A DNA stretch of 64,000 nt from Streptomyces longwoodensis (GTDB lineage Bacteria; Actinomycetota; Actinomycetes; Streptomycetales; Streptomycetaceae): the NCBI RefSeq assembly GCF_001514125.1, contig NZ_KQ948556.1, positions 125,648-189,647 of the forward strand. The letters run 5' to 3'. Shown piece by piece: positions 1 through 8,184 of this stretch; position 1 is the first letter of the stretch, and the number at the start of each line of letters is the position of its first letter. The position numbers were made by a program, and so were the translations under genes. A model generated the notes under the pieces. It was not told the origin of the DNA. It saw nothing but the letters and a program-made list of their open reading frames with translations, and did no database searches.

Positions 1-861
1 ACCACGCTGTCCCTGCCCCACATGTCGGGCCGCATCTACGTCTCGCTGGGCGCGAAGCTGAAGTTCAGGGCGGTGACCGACGGCAACGGCAACGCCGCCC
101 TGCAGTACCCGGCCGGCTGGGTCGCCTCGGACCCCAACTACGGGATCCTGCACGACTGTGCGGAGTTCACCCACAACGCGGACGGGATGTTCTGCAACAC
201 CACGATGGTGGACATGTTCAGCGTCCCGATGAGCATCCGGCTCACCGGGGAGAAGGACCAGACGACCGGCGCCGTGCGCGACGGCGGCCGCGCCGCGGCC
301 TTCGCCGCGCTGCGGCAGGTGGAGGAGTTCGCCCCGCTGGTCGTGGACGACACCCGGATCATCGCCCCGGGCCACGGCCTGGACGCGGGCCTGTTCGCCA
401 AGGACTACTTCGCCCCGTACATCGACGAGGTGTGGAGCACGTACACCGGCAAGGACCTCACGGTCACCACGAACGCGGGGACGTTCACCGGCCGCGTGCG
501 CGGCGAGCGCCTGACGTTCGACGGCCCGGCGGCCGTGTCGTTCGCGCGGCCGTCCACCCGTGACGTCCTCTTCTGCGACGGCAACCTCGCCGCCCCCAAC
601 GACGGGAAGACCGGCCCGGTGGCCGCCGTCCTGGGAGCGGCGTTCAACCGTTCCACCCTGATCAGCCATCCCGCGCAGCCGACCACCGACCCGGCGGCCT
701 TCTACCGGGGCGCGCTCACCAACCACTACGCGCGGGCCGTCCACGCGGCCACCGTGGACGGCAAGGCCTACGGCTTCGCCTTCGACGACGTGGCCGACTT
801 CGCCTCCTACGTCCAGGACACCAGGCCCACGGGCTTCACCCTCACCCTGACGGCGTTCTGA
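1..861 (+). CDS. GH64 family endo-beta-1,3-glucanase, C-terminal part (5' truncated by window edge)
   Basis: The reading frame is open from base 1, so the gene starts upstream of the window; 286 codons are visible before the stop. The sequence resembles the C-terminal part of glycoside hydrolase family 64 (thaumatin-like beta-1,3-glucanases). Visible family features are the LTGEKDQTTGAVRDGG stretch, the IIAPGHGLDAG segment and a terminal FDDVADFASYVQDTRP block. Such enzymes are secreted and release laminaripentaose-type oligosaccharides from beta-1,3-glucan, as in fungal walls. The signal peptide and any carbohydrate-binding module would lie outside the window. A strong inverted repeat follows the stop. 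The family assignment is confident; substrate is inferred from the family. Confidence 0.85.
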   Translation, partial: TTLSLPHMSGRIYVSLGAKLKFRAVTDGNGNAALQYPAGWVASDPNYGILHDCAEFTHNADGMFCNTTMVDMFSVPMSIRLTGEKDQTTGAVRDGGRAAAFAALRQVEEFAPLVVDDTRIIAPGHGLDAGLFAKDYFAPYIDEVWSTYTGKDLTVTTNAGTFTGRVRGERLTFDGPAAVSFARPSTRDVLFCDGNLAAPNDGKTGPVAAVLGAAFNRSTLISHPAQPTTDPAAFYRGALTNHYARAVHAATVDGKAYGFAFDDVADFASYVQDTRPTGFTLTLTAF

Positions 862-887
862 GGCGCGGGACACGACACCCACGCACA

Positions 888-927
888 AGGGCACCGCACT
901 CCCCGGTCAGGGGGAGTGCGGTGCCCT
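888..927. terminator. Bidirectional hairpin terminator between the glucanase and catR
   Basis: A perfect 17-bp inverted repeat (arms 888-904 and 911-927, 6-base loop) lies between the convergent glucanase and catR stops. There is no long T tract, which is usual for Streptomyces terminators. Confidence 0.85.
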
Positions 928-952
928 CGCGTGTGTCTACGGCCCTCCGGAC

Positions 953-1369
953 CTACGCGGCCGCGCAGTTGGGGCAGACGCCGCGGTAGGTGACCTCGAC
1001 GTCCGACACCGTGAAACCGAAGCGCTCGGAGTCGGGAAGGTCGGCCAGCGGGTTGCCCGACGGGTGCACGTCCCGGATCGCGCCGCACCGCGCGCACACC
1101 AGGTGGTGGTGGGGGCGGTGGGCGTTCGGGTCGTACCGCTTGGCGCGCTGGTCGGTGCTGACCTCGAGCACCTCGCCGAGGGTGACCAGCTCGCCGAGCG
1201 TGTTGTACACGGTCGCCCGGGAGATCTCCGGCAGCTTGGCGACGGCCCGTGCATGGACCTCGTCGGCCGTGAGGTGGACGTGCTCGCCGTCCAGGACCTC
1301 GGCCACGACACGCCTCTGCGCGGTCATCCGCCATCCGCGTCCGCGCAGCCGTTCCAGTAGGTCGCTCAT
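953..1369 (-). CDS. catR: Fur/PerR-family peroxide-sensing repressor CatR
   Basis: The 138-aa product is a Fur-family regulator with an N-terminal winged helix (MTAQRRVVAEVL, then the recognition helix in SRATVYNTLGELV) and a C-terminal metal-binding domain. HRPHHHLVCARCG holds the His-rich region and first CxxC, and the protein ends with a second CxxC (CPNC). This CxxC pair is typical of the PerR-like structural zinc site. In S. coelicolor CatR represses catA and itself and is inactivated by peroxide. The start is placed at 1369 (MSDLLERLRG), where homology begins; an open upstream extension to 1429 would run towards the catA operator. It is divergent from catA. Confidence 0.93.
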   Translation of the reverse strand: MSDLLERLRGRGWRMTAQRRVVAEVLDGEHVHLTADEVHARAVAKLPEISRATVYNTLGELVTLGEVLEVSTDQRAKRYDPNAHRPHHHLVCARCGAIRDVHPSGNPLADLPDSERFGFTVSDVEVTYRGVCPNCAAA

Positions 1370-1429
1370 ACCGGCCAGCGTAACAGCAACTGGACCAGGT
1401 TCCGAATAGGTGTGACTTTGGACGTTCAT

Positions 1430-1457
1430 TTGACTTGGACTGAGTCCAATGTAGGAT
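1430..1457 (+). promoter_or_regulatory. catA promoter with CatR operator palindrome
   Basis: A -35 TTGACT (1430-1435) and -10 TAGGAT (1452-1457) are separated by 16 bases. Between them lies the near-perfect palindrome TTGGACTGAGTCCAA (1435-1449), symmetrical except for its central base. A related half-site (TTTGGAC, about 1417-1423) lies on the catR side. The position explains repression of catA by CatR; binding itself is inferred. Confidence 0.8.
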
Positions 1458-1500
1458 CGAGGCTGGCTTTGGCCGAAGAACAGGAACGCAGGAGGCGTAC

Positions 1501-2955
1501 GTGACGCAGGGACCGCTCACCACGGAGGCCGGTGCACCGGTGGCCGACAACCAGAACAGCGAGACCGCGGGCGTCGGCGGCCCGGTCCTCCTGCAGGACC
1601 AGCTCCTGCTGGAGAAGCTGGCCCACTTCAACCGGGAGCGCATTCCGGAGCGCGTGGTGCACGCCCGCGGTGCCGGCGCCTACGGCACCTTCACGGTGAC
1701 TGCCGACGTCACGCCGTACACGCGCGCCGCCTTCCTCTCCGCGGTGGGCAAGGAGACCGAGGTCTTCCTGCGCTTCTCGACCGTGGCCGGCAACCTCGGC
1801 GCCGCGGACGCCGTGCGCGACCCGCGGGGCTTCGCGCTGAAGTTCTACACCGAGGAGGGCAACTACGACCTCGTCGGCAACAACACCCCGGTGTTCTTCA
1901 TCCGGGACGCGATCAAGTTCCCGGATTTCATCCACACCCAGAAGCGCGACCCGTACACGGGCTCGACCGAGCCGGACAACGTGTGGGACTTCTGGTCCCT
2001 GTCGCCGGAGTCCACGCACCAGGTGACCTGGCTGTTCGGCGACCGCGGCATCCCGGCCTCGTACCGGCACATGGACGGCTTCGGCTCGCACACCTACCAG
2101 TGGAACAACGCCGACGGCGAGGTCTTCTGGGTCAAGTACCACTTCAAGACCGACCAGGGGATCAAGAACCTCACCGCCGAGGAGGCCGACGTCCTCGCGG
2201 GCAAGGATCCCGACTCCCACCAGCGCGACCTGCGCGAGGCGATCGAGCGCGGCGAGTTCCCGAGCTGGACCGTGGGCGTGCAGATCATGCCGGCGGCGGA
2301 CGCGGCGACGTACCGCTTCAACCCGTTCGACCTGACCAAGGTGTGGCCGCACGCGGACTACCCGGTCGTCGAGATCGGCAGGCTGGAGCTCAACCGCAAT
2401 CCGCGCAACGTCTTCGCCGAGGTCGAGCAGAGCATCTTCTCGCCGGCCCACTTCGTGCCGGGCATCGGCCCCTCGCCCGACAAGATGCTCCAGGGCCGCC
2501 TGTTCGCCTACGGCGACGCGCACCGCTACCGCGTCGGCATCAACGCCGACCACCTGCCGGTGAACCGCCCGCAGGCCACCGAGGCGCGCACCCACTCCCG
2601 CGACGGCCTGCTCTACGACGGCCGGCACGGCGGCGAGAAGAACTACGAGCCGAACAGCTTCGGCGGGCCGTACCAGACGGGCCGTGCGCTGTGGCAGCCG
2701 TTCGACGCCGTCGCCGGCGGCACCGGCACCCACCCGACGCCCCGCCACGCCGAGGACGACGACTTCGTGCAGGCCGGCAACCTCTACCGGCTGATGCGCG
2801 AGGACGAGAAGGAGCGCCTGGTCGCCAACCTCTCGGGCGCGCTCGCGGACGTCTCGCGCGACGACATCGTCGAGCGGGCGGTGGAGAACTTCCGCCGGGC
2901 GGACGACGACTTCGGCAAGCGGCTGGAGGCCGCGGTCCAGGCCCTGCGCGGCTGA
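1501..2955 (+). CDS. catA: Monofunctional haem catalase CatA
   Basis: The 484-aa small-subunit clade catalase decomposes hydrogen peroxide in the cytoplasm. Distal haem residues His54 (RVVHARGAG) and Asn127 (LVGNNTPVFF) are present, as is the proximal haem ligand Tyr337 in RLFAYGDAHRYR. Length is normal for the clade. The GTG start follows GGAGG (1491-1495) at 5 bases. The gene is divergent from catR and driven by a promoter containing the CatR palindrome, so it should be induced by peroxide. A hairpin terminator follows the stop. Confidence 0.96.
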   Translation: MTQGPLTTEAGAPVADNQNSETAGVGGPVLLQDQLLLEKLAHFNRERIPERVVHARGAGAYGTFTVTADVTPYTRAAFLSAVGKETEVFLRFSTVAGNLGAADAVRDPRGFALKFYTEEGNYDLVGNNTPVFFIRDAIKFPDFIHTQKRDPYTGSTEPDNVWDFWSLSPESTHQVTWLFGDRGIPASYRHMDGFGSHTYQWNNADGEVFWVKYHFKTDQGIKNLTAEEADVLAGKDPDSHQRDLREAIERGEFPSWTVGVQIMPAADAATYRFNPFDLTKVWPHADYPVVEIGRLELNRNPRNVFAEVEQSIFSPAHFVPGIGPSPDKMLQGRLFAYGDAHRYRVGINADHLPVNRPQATEARTHSRDGLLYDGRHGGEKNYEPNSFGGPYQTGRALWQPFDAVAGGTGTHPTPRHAEDDDFVQAGNLYRLMREDEKERLVANLSGALADVSRDDIVERAVENFRRADDDFGKRLEAAVQALRG

Positions 2956-2983
2956 TCACCAGCACTGGACCGCTTGCCGGGGA

Positions 2984-3019
2984 CGGGCCGGACCCCTTCG
3001 TCGAGGGGGGTCCGGCCCG
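2984..3019. terminator. Hairpin terminator after catA
   Basis: Arms 2984-2996 and 3007-3019 form a perfect 13-bp stem around a 10-base loop. It lies between the convergent catA and CBS gene and may serve both. Confidence 0.8.
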
Positions 3020-3062
3020 CTCGTGCGTCCGGACCCCGCCGGGTCGGCGGCCGGGCCGCGGA

Positions 3063-3455
3063 TCAGACCGGCACCTGCTGCCGGTCGGGGGCCCAGCAGC
3101 GGATGATGTCGCGGACCGAGACGACGCCCGTGACGTCACCGCGGTCGAGGACGACCAGGTGGCGGAAGCCGCCGTGCGTCATGGAACGGGCCGCCTCCTC
3201 CAGGGTCCAGCCCGGGGCGGCGAACACCACGTCGGTGGTCGTGTGGTCCTGGGTGCGCTCGGTGTCGGGGTCCTGGCCGAGGCCGACCGAGTTGAGGATG
3301 TCGCGCTCGGTGAGGATGCCGATCCCCCCGGCGTCGGGATCGTGCACGACGGCCGCGCCGACCCGGCGGGCGGACATCAGCGCCGCTGCCTGCCGCAGGG
3401 TGTGGTGGGGGCCGATGGTGAGGACCACGGTGCTCATGGCGTCACGGACGAGCAT
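3063..3455 (-). CDS. Tandem CBS-domain protein
   Basis: The 130-aa protein consists almost wholly of two CBS domains. CBS1 spans about residues 1-60, with LVRDAMST and GILTERDIL. CBS2 spans about 65-125, with VVFAAPGWTLEEAARSM and GVVSVRDIIR. Stand-alone CBS pairs (Bateman modules) usually bind adenosyl ligands such as AMP or ATP and regulate a partner; no effector domain is attached here. The start at 3455 has an AGGAGGTGG ribosome-binding site; a longer reading frame to 3536 lacks one. The ligand and partner cannot be read from the sequence. Confidence 0.88.
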   Translation of the reverse strand: MLVRDAMSTVVLTIGPHHTLRQAAALMSARRVGAAVVHDPDAGGIGILTERDILNSVGLGQDPDTERTQDHTTTDVVFAAPGWTLEEAARSMTHGGFRHLVVLDRGDVTGVVSVRDIIRCWAPDRQQVPV

Positions 3456-3533
3456 GTCGAGCCACCTCCTGGTGTGTCCCGCCTGGATGTGCCCGCCCCT
3501 CCTTGTCCCGTGTCCGGCGCTTGTTCCGCGTTT

Positions 3534-3549
3534 CACAAGTGCACAAGTG
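3534..3549. repeat. Tandem 8-mer CACAAGTG x2 upstream of the CBS gene
   Basis: Two directly abutting copies of CACAAGTG (3534-3541, 3542-3549) lie about 80 bp upstream of the CBS start. They could be a tandem operator; no regulator is known. Confidence 0.5.
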
Positions 3550-3664
3550 GGGGGATCCTCAGAGTGGCAGGCAAAGCGGGGGTCAACAAGAGGGCGCGTG
3601 CGGCCAGTTGAGGGCGCACGCGCTCATGTGTGCCCGGGGCGCGTGCGCCGGACGGCGCGTCAGC

Positions 3665-4465
3665 TCACCGGCGGGGTCCCAGGTGGTCCAGCAGTGCGTC
3701 GTGCAACAGGCCGTTCGAGGCGGCCGCGTTGCCGCTGTGCGGGCCGGGACGGCCGTCCAGGCCGGTGAAGGTGCCGCCCGCCTCCGTCACGACGATCGCG
3801 GTGGCGGCCATGTCCCACAGCGACAGCTCGGGCTCGGCACACAGGTCGACCGCCCCCTCGGCGACCATCATGTACGGCCAGAAGTCCCCGTACGCGCGCG
3901 TGCGCCAGACCCGGCGGGTCAGGTCGAGGAAGCCCTCCAGGCGGCCCTGCTCCTCCCAGCCGGACAGGGAGGAGTAGGCGAAGGAGGCGTCCGCGAGGTC
4001 CGCGACCCGCGAGACGTGCAGCCGGGTGGCGGAGGACAGGCTGCGGCCGGAGTAGGCGCCGTGGCCCTTCGCTGCCCACCAGCGGCGGCCGAGCGCGGGC
4101 GCGGAGACGACCCCGACGACCGGCTGGTAGCCGCCCTCGCCCGCCTCCGTGAGGGCGATCAGCGTCGCCCAGACCGGGACGCCCCGGACGTAGTTCTTGG
4201 TGCCGTCGATCGGGTCGACCACCCAGCGGCGCGGGCCGGTGCCCTCCACGCCGTACTCCTCGCCGAGGATCGCGTCACGGGGGCGGGCGCGCTGGAGCTG
4301 TCCGCGGATGAGCTCCTCCGCCGCCTTGTCCGCCTCGCTCACCGGGGTCATGTCCGGCTTGGTCTCCACCTTGAGGTCGAGGGCCTTGAAGCGGGCCGTG
4401 GTGGCGGCGTCGGCGGCGTCCGCGAGGACGTGGGCCAGCCGCAGGTCGTCGAGGTAGTCCGGCAT
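3665..4465 (-). CDS. hisN: Histidinol-phosphatase / inositol monophosphatase family protein HisN
   Basis: The 266-aa protein has the Mg2+/Li+-sensitive phosphatase fold. Visible motifs are the metal-site EE (about 69-70), WVVDPIDGT (81-89, metal-binding Asp84 and Asp87) and the C-terminal LWDMAATAIVVTEAGG signature. It most resembles the S. coelicolor enzyme shown to hydrolyse L-histidinol phosphate (recalled as SCO5208). The reaction would complete histidine synthesis at the step handled elsewhere by HisB-N or HisK. The start at 4465 was chosen because homology begins at MPDYLDDLRL. An inositol-phosphatase role cannot be excluded from sequence. It is divergent from the TetR gene. Confidence 0.87.
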   Translation of the reverse strand: MPDYLDDLRLAHVLADAADAATTARFKALDLKVETKPDMTPVSEADKAAEELIRGQLQRARPRDAILGEEYGVEGTGPRRWVVDPIDGTKNYVRGVPVWATLIALTEAGEGGYQPVVGVVSAPALGRRWWAAKGHGAYSGRSLSSATRLHVSRVADLADASFAYSSLSGWEEQGRLEGFLDLTRRVWRTRAYGDFWPYMMVAEGAVDLCAEPELSLWDMAATAIVVTEAGGTFTGLDGRPGPHSGNAAASNGLLHDALLDHLGPRR

Positions 4466-4579
4466 GTGACGAACGGTATCCGCAGCGGCGGGCGCGGGGC
4501 CACAGGGGGCCGGGCGCCCGGCGGTCACCCGCCCGCAACCGCCGGTCGGGATGCCGTGGTCCGCCCCCGCCGCGACCCC

Positions 4580-4608
4580 TTGACAGTGCAGACAAGCCCG
4601 TCAAATCT
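4580..4608 (+). promoter_or_regulatory. Promoter of the TetR gene with possible operator
   Basis: A consensus -35 TTGACA (4580-4585) is followed after 17 bases by AAATCT (4603-4608). TTGAC at the -35 is mirrored by GTCAA at 4600-4604, an inverted repeat spanning the promoter that could be the autoregulatory operator. Confidence 0.6.
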
Positions 4609-4637
4609 GGGCGCAGTGCCGTCGCAGGGAGGCGAGG

Positions 4638-5240
4638 ATGCCGGGTGCGCGGGAATCACTGCTGGACGCCGCCTTCGCGGCCCTGGCGCGGCGGCCGTGG
4701 TCCACGGTGCGCATGGTCGACGTCGCCGCCGCGGCCGGGGTGTCCCGGCAGACGCTGTACAACGAGTTCGGCAGCAAGGACGGCCTCGCCCGCGCCCTGG
4801 TGCGCCGGGAGGCCGACGGCTACCTCGCCGGGGTGGAGCGGGCCCTCGCCGTGCACGGCGACGCCCGGGAGCGGCTGACCGCCGCCGCGGAGTGGACCGT
4901 GACCGCCGCCCACGACAACGCGCTGGTCCGCGCCCTGCTCACCGGCTGCTGGAGCGAGCGCCTGCCGACGCCCGCGCTGCGGCCCGTCGCGGCCTCCGCC
5001 GCCGTACCGGCGCAGCGGCGGGCGGACGGACCGCTGCCCTCGCCCGGCGACTTCGTGGCCCTGGTGCGCGACCGCGCCGTGGCGGTGCTGGCCGGGCCCG
5101 TCGCGGGGCCGGACACCGCCGAGCTGGCCCGCTCCTGCGAACTGGTCGTCCGCATCGCCCTGTCCTGCGTGGCCGCGCCCCCGGGCGAGGGCGGCCTCGC
5201 GGACCTGGTGCGCGGCGCGCTGCACCGCCCGGCGGCCTGA
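4638..5240 (+). CDS. TetR-family transcriptional regulator
   Basis: The 200-aa protein has an N-terminal TetR helix-turn-helix (residues 5-55: SLLDAAFAALAR, VRMVDVAAAAGVSRQTLYNEF, with KDGLARALV following) and a variable all-helical ligand domain. A GGAGG-type site precedes the ATG. It is divergent from hisN and convergent with the SugE-like gene, so it may control itself, its neighbours or a distant target. The effector is unknown. Confidence 0.9.
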   Translation: MPGARESLLDAAFAALARRPWSTVRMVDVAAAAGVSRQTLYNEFGSKDGLARALVRREADGYLAGVERALAVHGDARERLTAAAEWTVTAAHDNALVRALLTGCWSERLPTPALRPVAASAAVPAQRRADGPLPSPGDFVALVRDRAVAVLAGPVAGPDTAELARSCELVVRIALSCVAAPPGEGGLADLVRGALHRPAA

Positions 5241-5267
5241 GCGCGCCGCCGCCGGCCCAGGGGGTGT

Positions 5268-5591
5268 CTAGTGCGTCGAGCCGGACAGCTGGAGTCCGAT
5301 CACCCCGAGGATGACCAGGCTGATCGAGACGATCTTCAGGGTCGACACCAGGTCACCGAGGAAGACCATGCCGTAGATCGCCGTGCCGGCCGCGCCGATG
5401 CCGGTCCACACCGCGTACGCCGGGCCCACGTCCAGCTTGCGCAGGGACAGGGTCAGCAGGCCGAAGCTGCCGAGGGCGAACACGCAGAAGGCGATCGTCG
5501 GCCAGAGCCGGGTGAACCCGTGGGAGAGCTTCAGACACACGGCGAACCCGGTCTCGAGCAGTCCGGCCACCATGACCAGCAGCCACGCCAT
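5268..5591 (-). CDS. sugE: Small multidrug resistance (SMR) family transporter, SugE/Gdx type
   Basis: The 107-aa protein has four predicted membrane helices. It keeps the SMR membrane-embedded glutamate in helix 1 (AGLLETGFAV) and the YAVWTGIGAAG motif in helix 3. The C terminus ends in LSGSTH, close to the SugE/Gdx subtype. Gdx members are proton-coupled guanidinium exporters; others export quaternary ammonium compounds. The start at 5591 follows a GGGAGG site, and the upstream extension is not conserved. I looked for a guanidine riboswitch in the leader and could not support one. Confidence 0.88.
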   Translation of the reverse strand: MAWLLVMVAGLLETGFAVCLKLSHGFTRLWPTIAFCVFALGSFGLLTLSLRKLDVGPAYAVWTGIGAAGTAIYGMVFLGDLVSTLKIVSISLVILGVIGLQLSGSTH

Positions 5592-5675
5592 GTGCTGTCC
5601 TCCCGTAGGTACCGGATCACCGCTCGGTGCGATTATGCACTTACCGGGGTCCGGCCCCACCAAACAACGCGGGGC

Positions 5676-6686
5676 TCAGTCTCCTTCCTTGCGCTCCCGC
5701 GTCGACAGCAGCCGGCGCAGCGAGTACAGCCGCGCCGGGTCGGCGTGCCCCTCGGCCACCCACGCGTCCAGCGCGCAGTCCGGCTCGTCGTGGCTGCACG
5801 CGCGCGGGCAGCCCTCGGTGCCCGGTTCGAGGTCGGGGAAGGCGTGGATCACCCGGGACGGGTCGACGTGCGCGAGACCGAAGGACCGCACGCCCGGGGT
5901 GTCGATCACCCAGCCCTCCGCGCCGTCCAGCGGGAGGGCCAGCGCGGAGGTGGTGGTGTGCCGGCCGCGGCCGGTCACCGCGTTGACGTGGCCGGTCAGG
6001 CGCCGCCGCTCCTCGGGCACCAGCGCGTTCACCAGCGTCGTCTTGCCGACGCCGGAGTGGCCGACGAACGCCGTGACGCGGCCCGCCAGTTGCTCGCGCA
6101 CCCGGTCTGCCGCGGTGCCGTCCTCCAGCTCCTGGCGGCTGGTCACCACGTACGGGATGTCCAGGTCGCCGTACAGCTCCAGCATCTTGTCCGGCGGGGC
6201 GAGGTCCGACTTGGTCAGCACCAGCAGCGGTTCGAGGCCGCCGTCGAACGCCGCGACCAGACAGCGGTCGATCAGGCGCGGGCGGGGCTCCGGGTCGGCG
6301 AGGGCCGTGACCACGGCGAGCTGGTCGGCGTTGGCCACCACCACCCGCTCGTAGGGGTCGTCGTCGTCGGCGGTGCGCCGCAGCACCGAGGTCCGCTCCT
6401 CGATGCGGACGATCCGGGCCAGCGTGTCCTTGGCGCCGGACAGGTCGCCGACCAGCGCGACCCGGTCGCCGACCACGGCCGCCTTGCGGCCCAGTTCCCT
6501 GGCCTTCATCGCCAGCACCGGCCGGCCGTCGACCAGGCACGTCAGCCGGCCCCGGTCGACGGTCAGGACCATGCCCTCGGCGGCGTCCTCGTGCTTGGGC
6601 CGGATGTTGGTCCGCGGCCGGTTGCCCTTGCGGTTGGGGCGGCTGCGGATGTCGTCCTCGTCGGTGTGCTTGCCGTAGCGGCGCAT
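5676..6686 (-). CDS. rsgA: Ribosome small-subunit-dependent GTPase RsgA (YjeQ)
   Basis: The 336-aa circularly permuted GTPase acts in late 30S maturation. The order is OB-fold (about 38-105), then G4 TKSD (158-161), G1 P-loop GHSGVGKT (209-216) and G3 DTPG (262-265). The C-terminal zinc finger follows with Cys293, Cys297, His299 and Cys304. The start at 6686 (MRRYGKHTDEDD) lies 17 bp after the aroA stop, so the two are probably cotranscribed. All functional motifs are intact. Confidence 0.95.
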   Translation of the reverse strand: MRRYGKHTDEDDIRSRPNRKGNRPRTNIRPKHEDAAEGMVLTVDRGRLTCLVDGRPVLAMKARELGRKAAVVGDRVALVGDLSGAKDTLARIVRIEERTSVLRRTADDDDPYERVVVANADQLAVVTALADPEPRPRLIDRCLVAAFDGGLEPLLVLTKSDLAPPDKMLELYGDLDIPYVVTSRQELEDGTAADRVREQLAGRVTAFVGHSGVGKTTLVNALVPEERRRLTGHVNAVTGRGRHTTTSALALPLDGAEGWVIDTPGVRSFGLAHVDPSRVIHAFPDLEPGTEGCPRACSHDEPDCALDAWVAEGHADPARLYSLRRLLSTRERKEGD

Positions 6687-6703
6687 GACTGTTCCCCGCG
6701 TCC

Positions 6704-8023
6704 CTACGCCGCCCCGAGCATCGCGGTCCACAGGTCCGGGAAGTCCGGCAGGGTCTTCGCGGTGGTCGCCACGTTCTCGATGCGCACGCCCTCGACCGCG
6801 AGGCCGATGATCGCACCGGCGGTCGCCATGCGGTGGTCCTCGTAGGTGTGGAAGACACCGCCGTGCAGCGGGCGGGGGCGGATGTGCAGGCCGTCGGCGG
6901 TCTCGGTGACGTCGCCGCCGAGCTCGTTGATCTCCTTGGTGAGCGCGGCCAGCCGGTCCGTCTCGTGCAGCCGCAGGTGCGCCACGCCCCGCAGGGTGGA
7001 GGGGGAGTCGGCGAGGGCCGCCACCGCCGCGATGCCCGGGGTCAGCTCGCCGACGTCGCCGAGGTCCACGTCGATGCCGTGGACGGAGCCGGAGCCGGTG
7101 AACTCCAGGCCGTAGTCGGTCAGCCGGCAGGAACCGCCCATCTCGGTGAAGATCTCCCGCAGCCGGTCACCCGGCTGGGTGGTGCGGGCCGGCCAGTCCG
7201 GGACCACCACGCGACCCCCGGTGACCAGCGCCGCGGCCAGAAACGGCTGGGCGTTGGACAGGTCCGGCTCGACCGTCAGGTCACGGCCCAGCAGCGCGCC
7301 GGGCGTGACCCGCCAGACGCCGGGCTCGCCGCCCGACTCCGGGGTGTCCACCTGGGCGCCGACCGCGCGCAGCATGTCCACCGTCATCCGGATGTGCGGC
7401 AGCGAGGGCAGGGTGGAGCCGGTGTGGCGGACCTCCACCCCCTGGTTGAAGCGCGGCCCCGACAGCAGCAGCGCCGAGACGAACTGGGACGACGACGAGG
7501 CGTCGACCTCCACCGGACCCCCGTCCAGCGCGCCCACGCCGTGCACGGTCAGGGGCAGCGCGCCGCGGCCGTCGTCGTCGATCCGCGCGCCGAGCGCCCG
7601 CAGCGCGTCGATCACCCCGTGCAGGGGGCGCTCGTACGACCGCGGGTCGCCGTCGAAGTGCACGGGCCCGTCGGCCAGGGTGGCGACCGGGGGCAGGAAG
7701 CGCATCACGGTGCCGGCGTTGCCGACGTCCACGGTGGCCGGGCCGCGCAGGCCTGTCGGCAGCACCCGCCACGCCTCGCCGGTGCCGTCGGGCCCCACGC
7801 CCTCCTCGATCTCGATGCCCATCGCGCGCAGCGCGTCCGCCATCAGCAGGGTGTCTCGCGAGCGCAGCGGGCGGCGCAGCCAGCCCGGCTCGGAGGCGAG
7901 GGCGGCGAGGACGAGGGCGCGGTTGGTGACCGACTTGGACCCGGGCACGTGGACCGTCGCGTCGACGGCTCCGCTCGCGTGCGGCGCGGGCCAGAGGGCG
8001 GTGGGTGCGGGGGTTGGGGCCAT
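6704..8023 (-). CDS. aroA: 3-phosphoshikimate 1-carboxyvinyltransferase (EPSP synthase)
   Basis: The 439-aa enzyme transfers enolpyruvyl from PEP to shikimate-3-phosphate in the shikimate pathway. Visible signatures are GSKSVTNRALVLAAL (substrate-binding Lys), GNAGTVMRF, SSQFVSALLL and HETDRLAALTKE. Start at 8023 (MAPTPAPTAL). The rsgA gene follows after 17 bp. The active-site segment GNAGTVMRF has Val where many plant and enteric enzymes have Ala, so class I versus class II glyphosate behaviour is not decided from sequence. Confidence 0.96.
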   Translation of the reverse strand: MAPTPAPTALWPAPHASGAVDATVHVPGSKSVTNRALVLAALASEPGWLRRPLRSRDTLLMADALRAMGIEIEEGVGPDGTGEAWRVLPTGLRGPATVDVGNAGTVMRFLPPVATLADGPVHFDGDPRSYERPLHGVIDALRALGARIDDDGRGALPLTVHGVGALDGGPVEVDASSSSQFVSALLLSGPRFNQGVEVRHTGSTLPSLPHIRMTVDMLRAVGAQVDTPESGGEPGVWRVTPGALLGRDLTVEPDLSNAQPFLAAALVTGGRVVVPDWPARTTQPGDRLREIFTEMGGSCRLTDYGLEFTGSGSVHGIDVDLGDVGELTPGIAAVAALADSPSTLRGVAHLRLHETDRLAALTKEINELGGDVTETADGLHIRPRPLHGGVFHTYEDHRMATAGAIIGLAVEGVRIENVATTAKTLPDFPDLWTAMLGAA

Positions 8024-8157
8024 GGGGCCCACTCTATAAGGAGGGCCGTCCCCCGGACCGTCCGTCGTCCGCCGGGTTCCGCGCCGTCCTGGCTGGTGAA
8101 ACGGTTCGCCGCAGGTCGGCCGTGCCACTCCGGCGGGTGGCTCGCGCGGGGCCGGCG

Positions 8158-8184
8158 GTGACGGGGAACGGGACGGCCCGTCAC
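8158..8184 (-). terminator. Hairpin overlapping the end of the M50-like gene
   Basis: An 8-bp perfect stem GTGACGGG / CCCGTCAC (8158-8165, 8177-8184) with an 11-base loop overlaps the stop codon of the peptidase-like gene. It may limit read-through into aroA-rsgA. Confidence 0.5.

Noticed and set aside
5592..5663. Guanidine riboswitch in the leader of the SugE/Gdx-like gene.
   Set aside because: I looked for ACGR-loop hairpins and a ykkC-III-like pattern. A CCTACGGGAGG stretch near the start does not form the required stem-loop, and no second hairpin is present.
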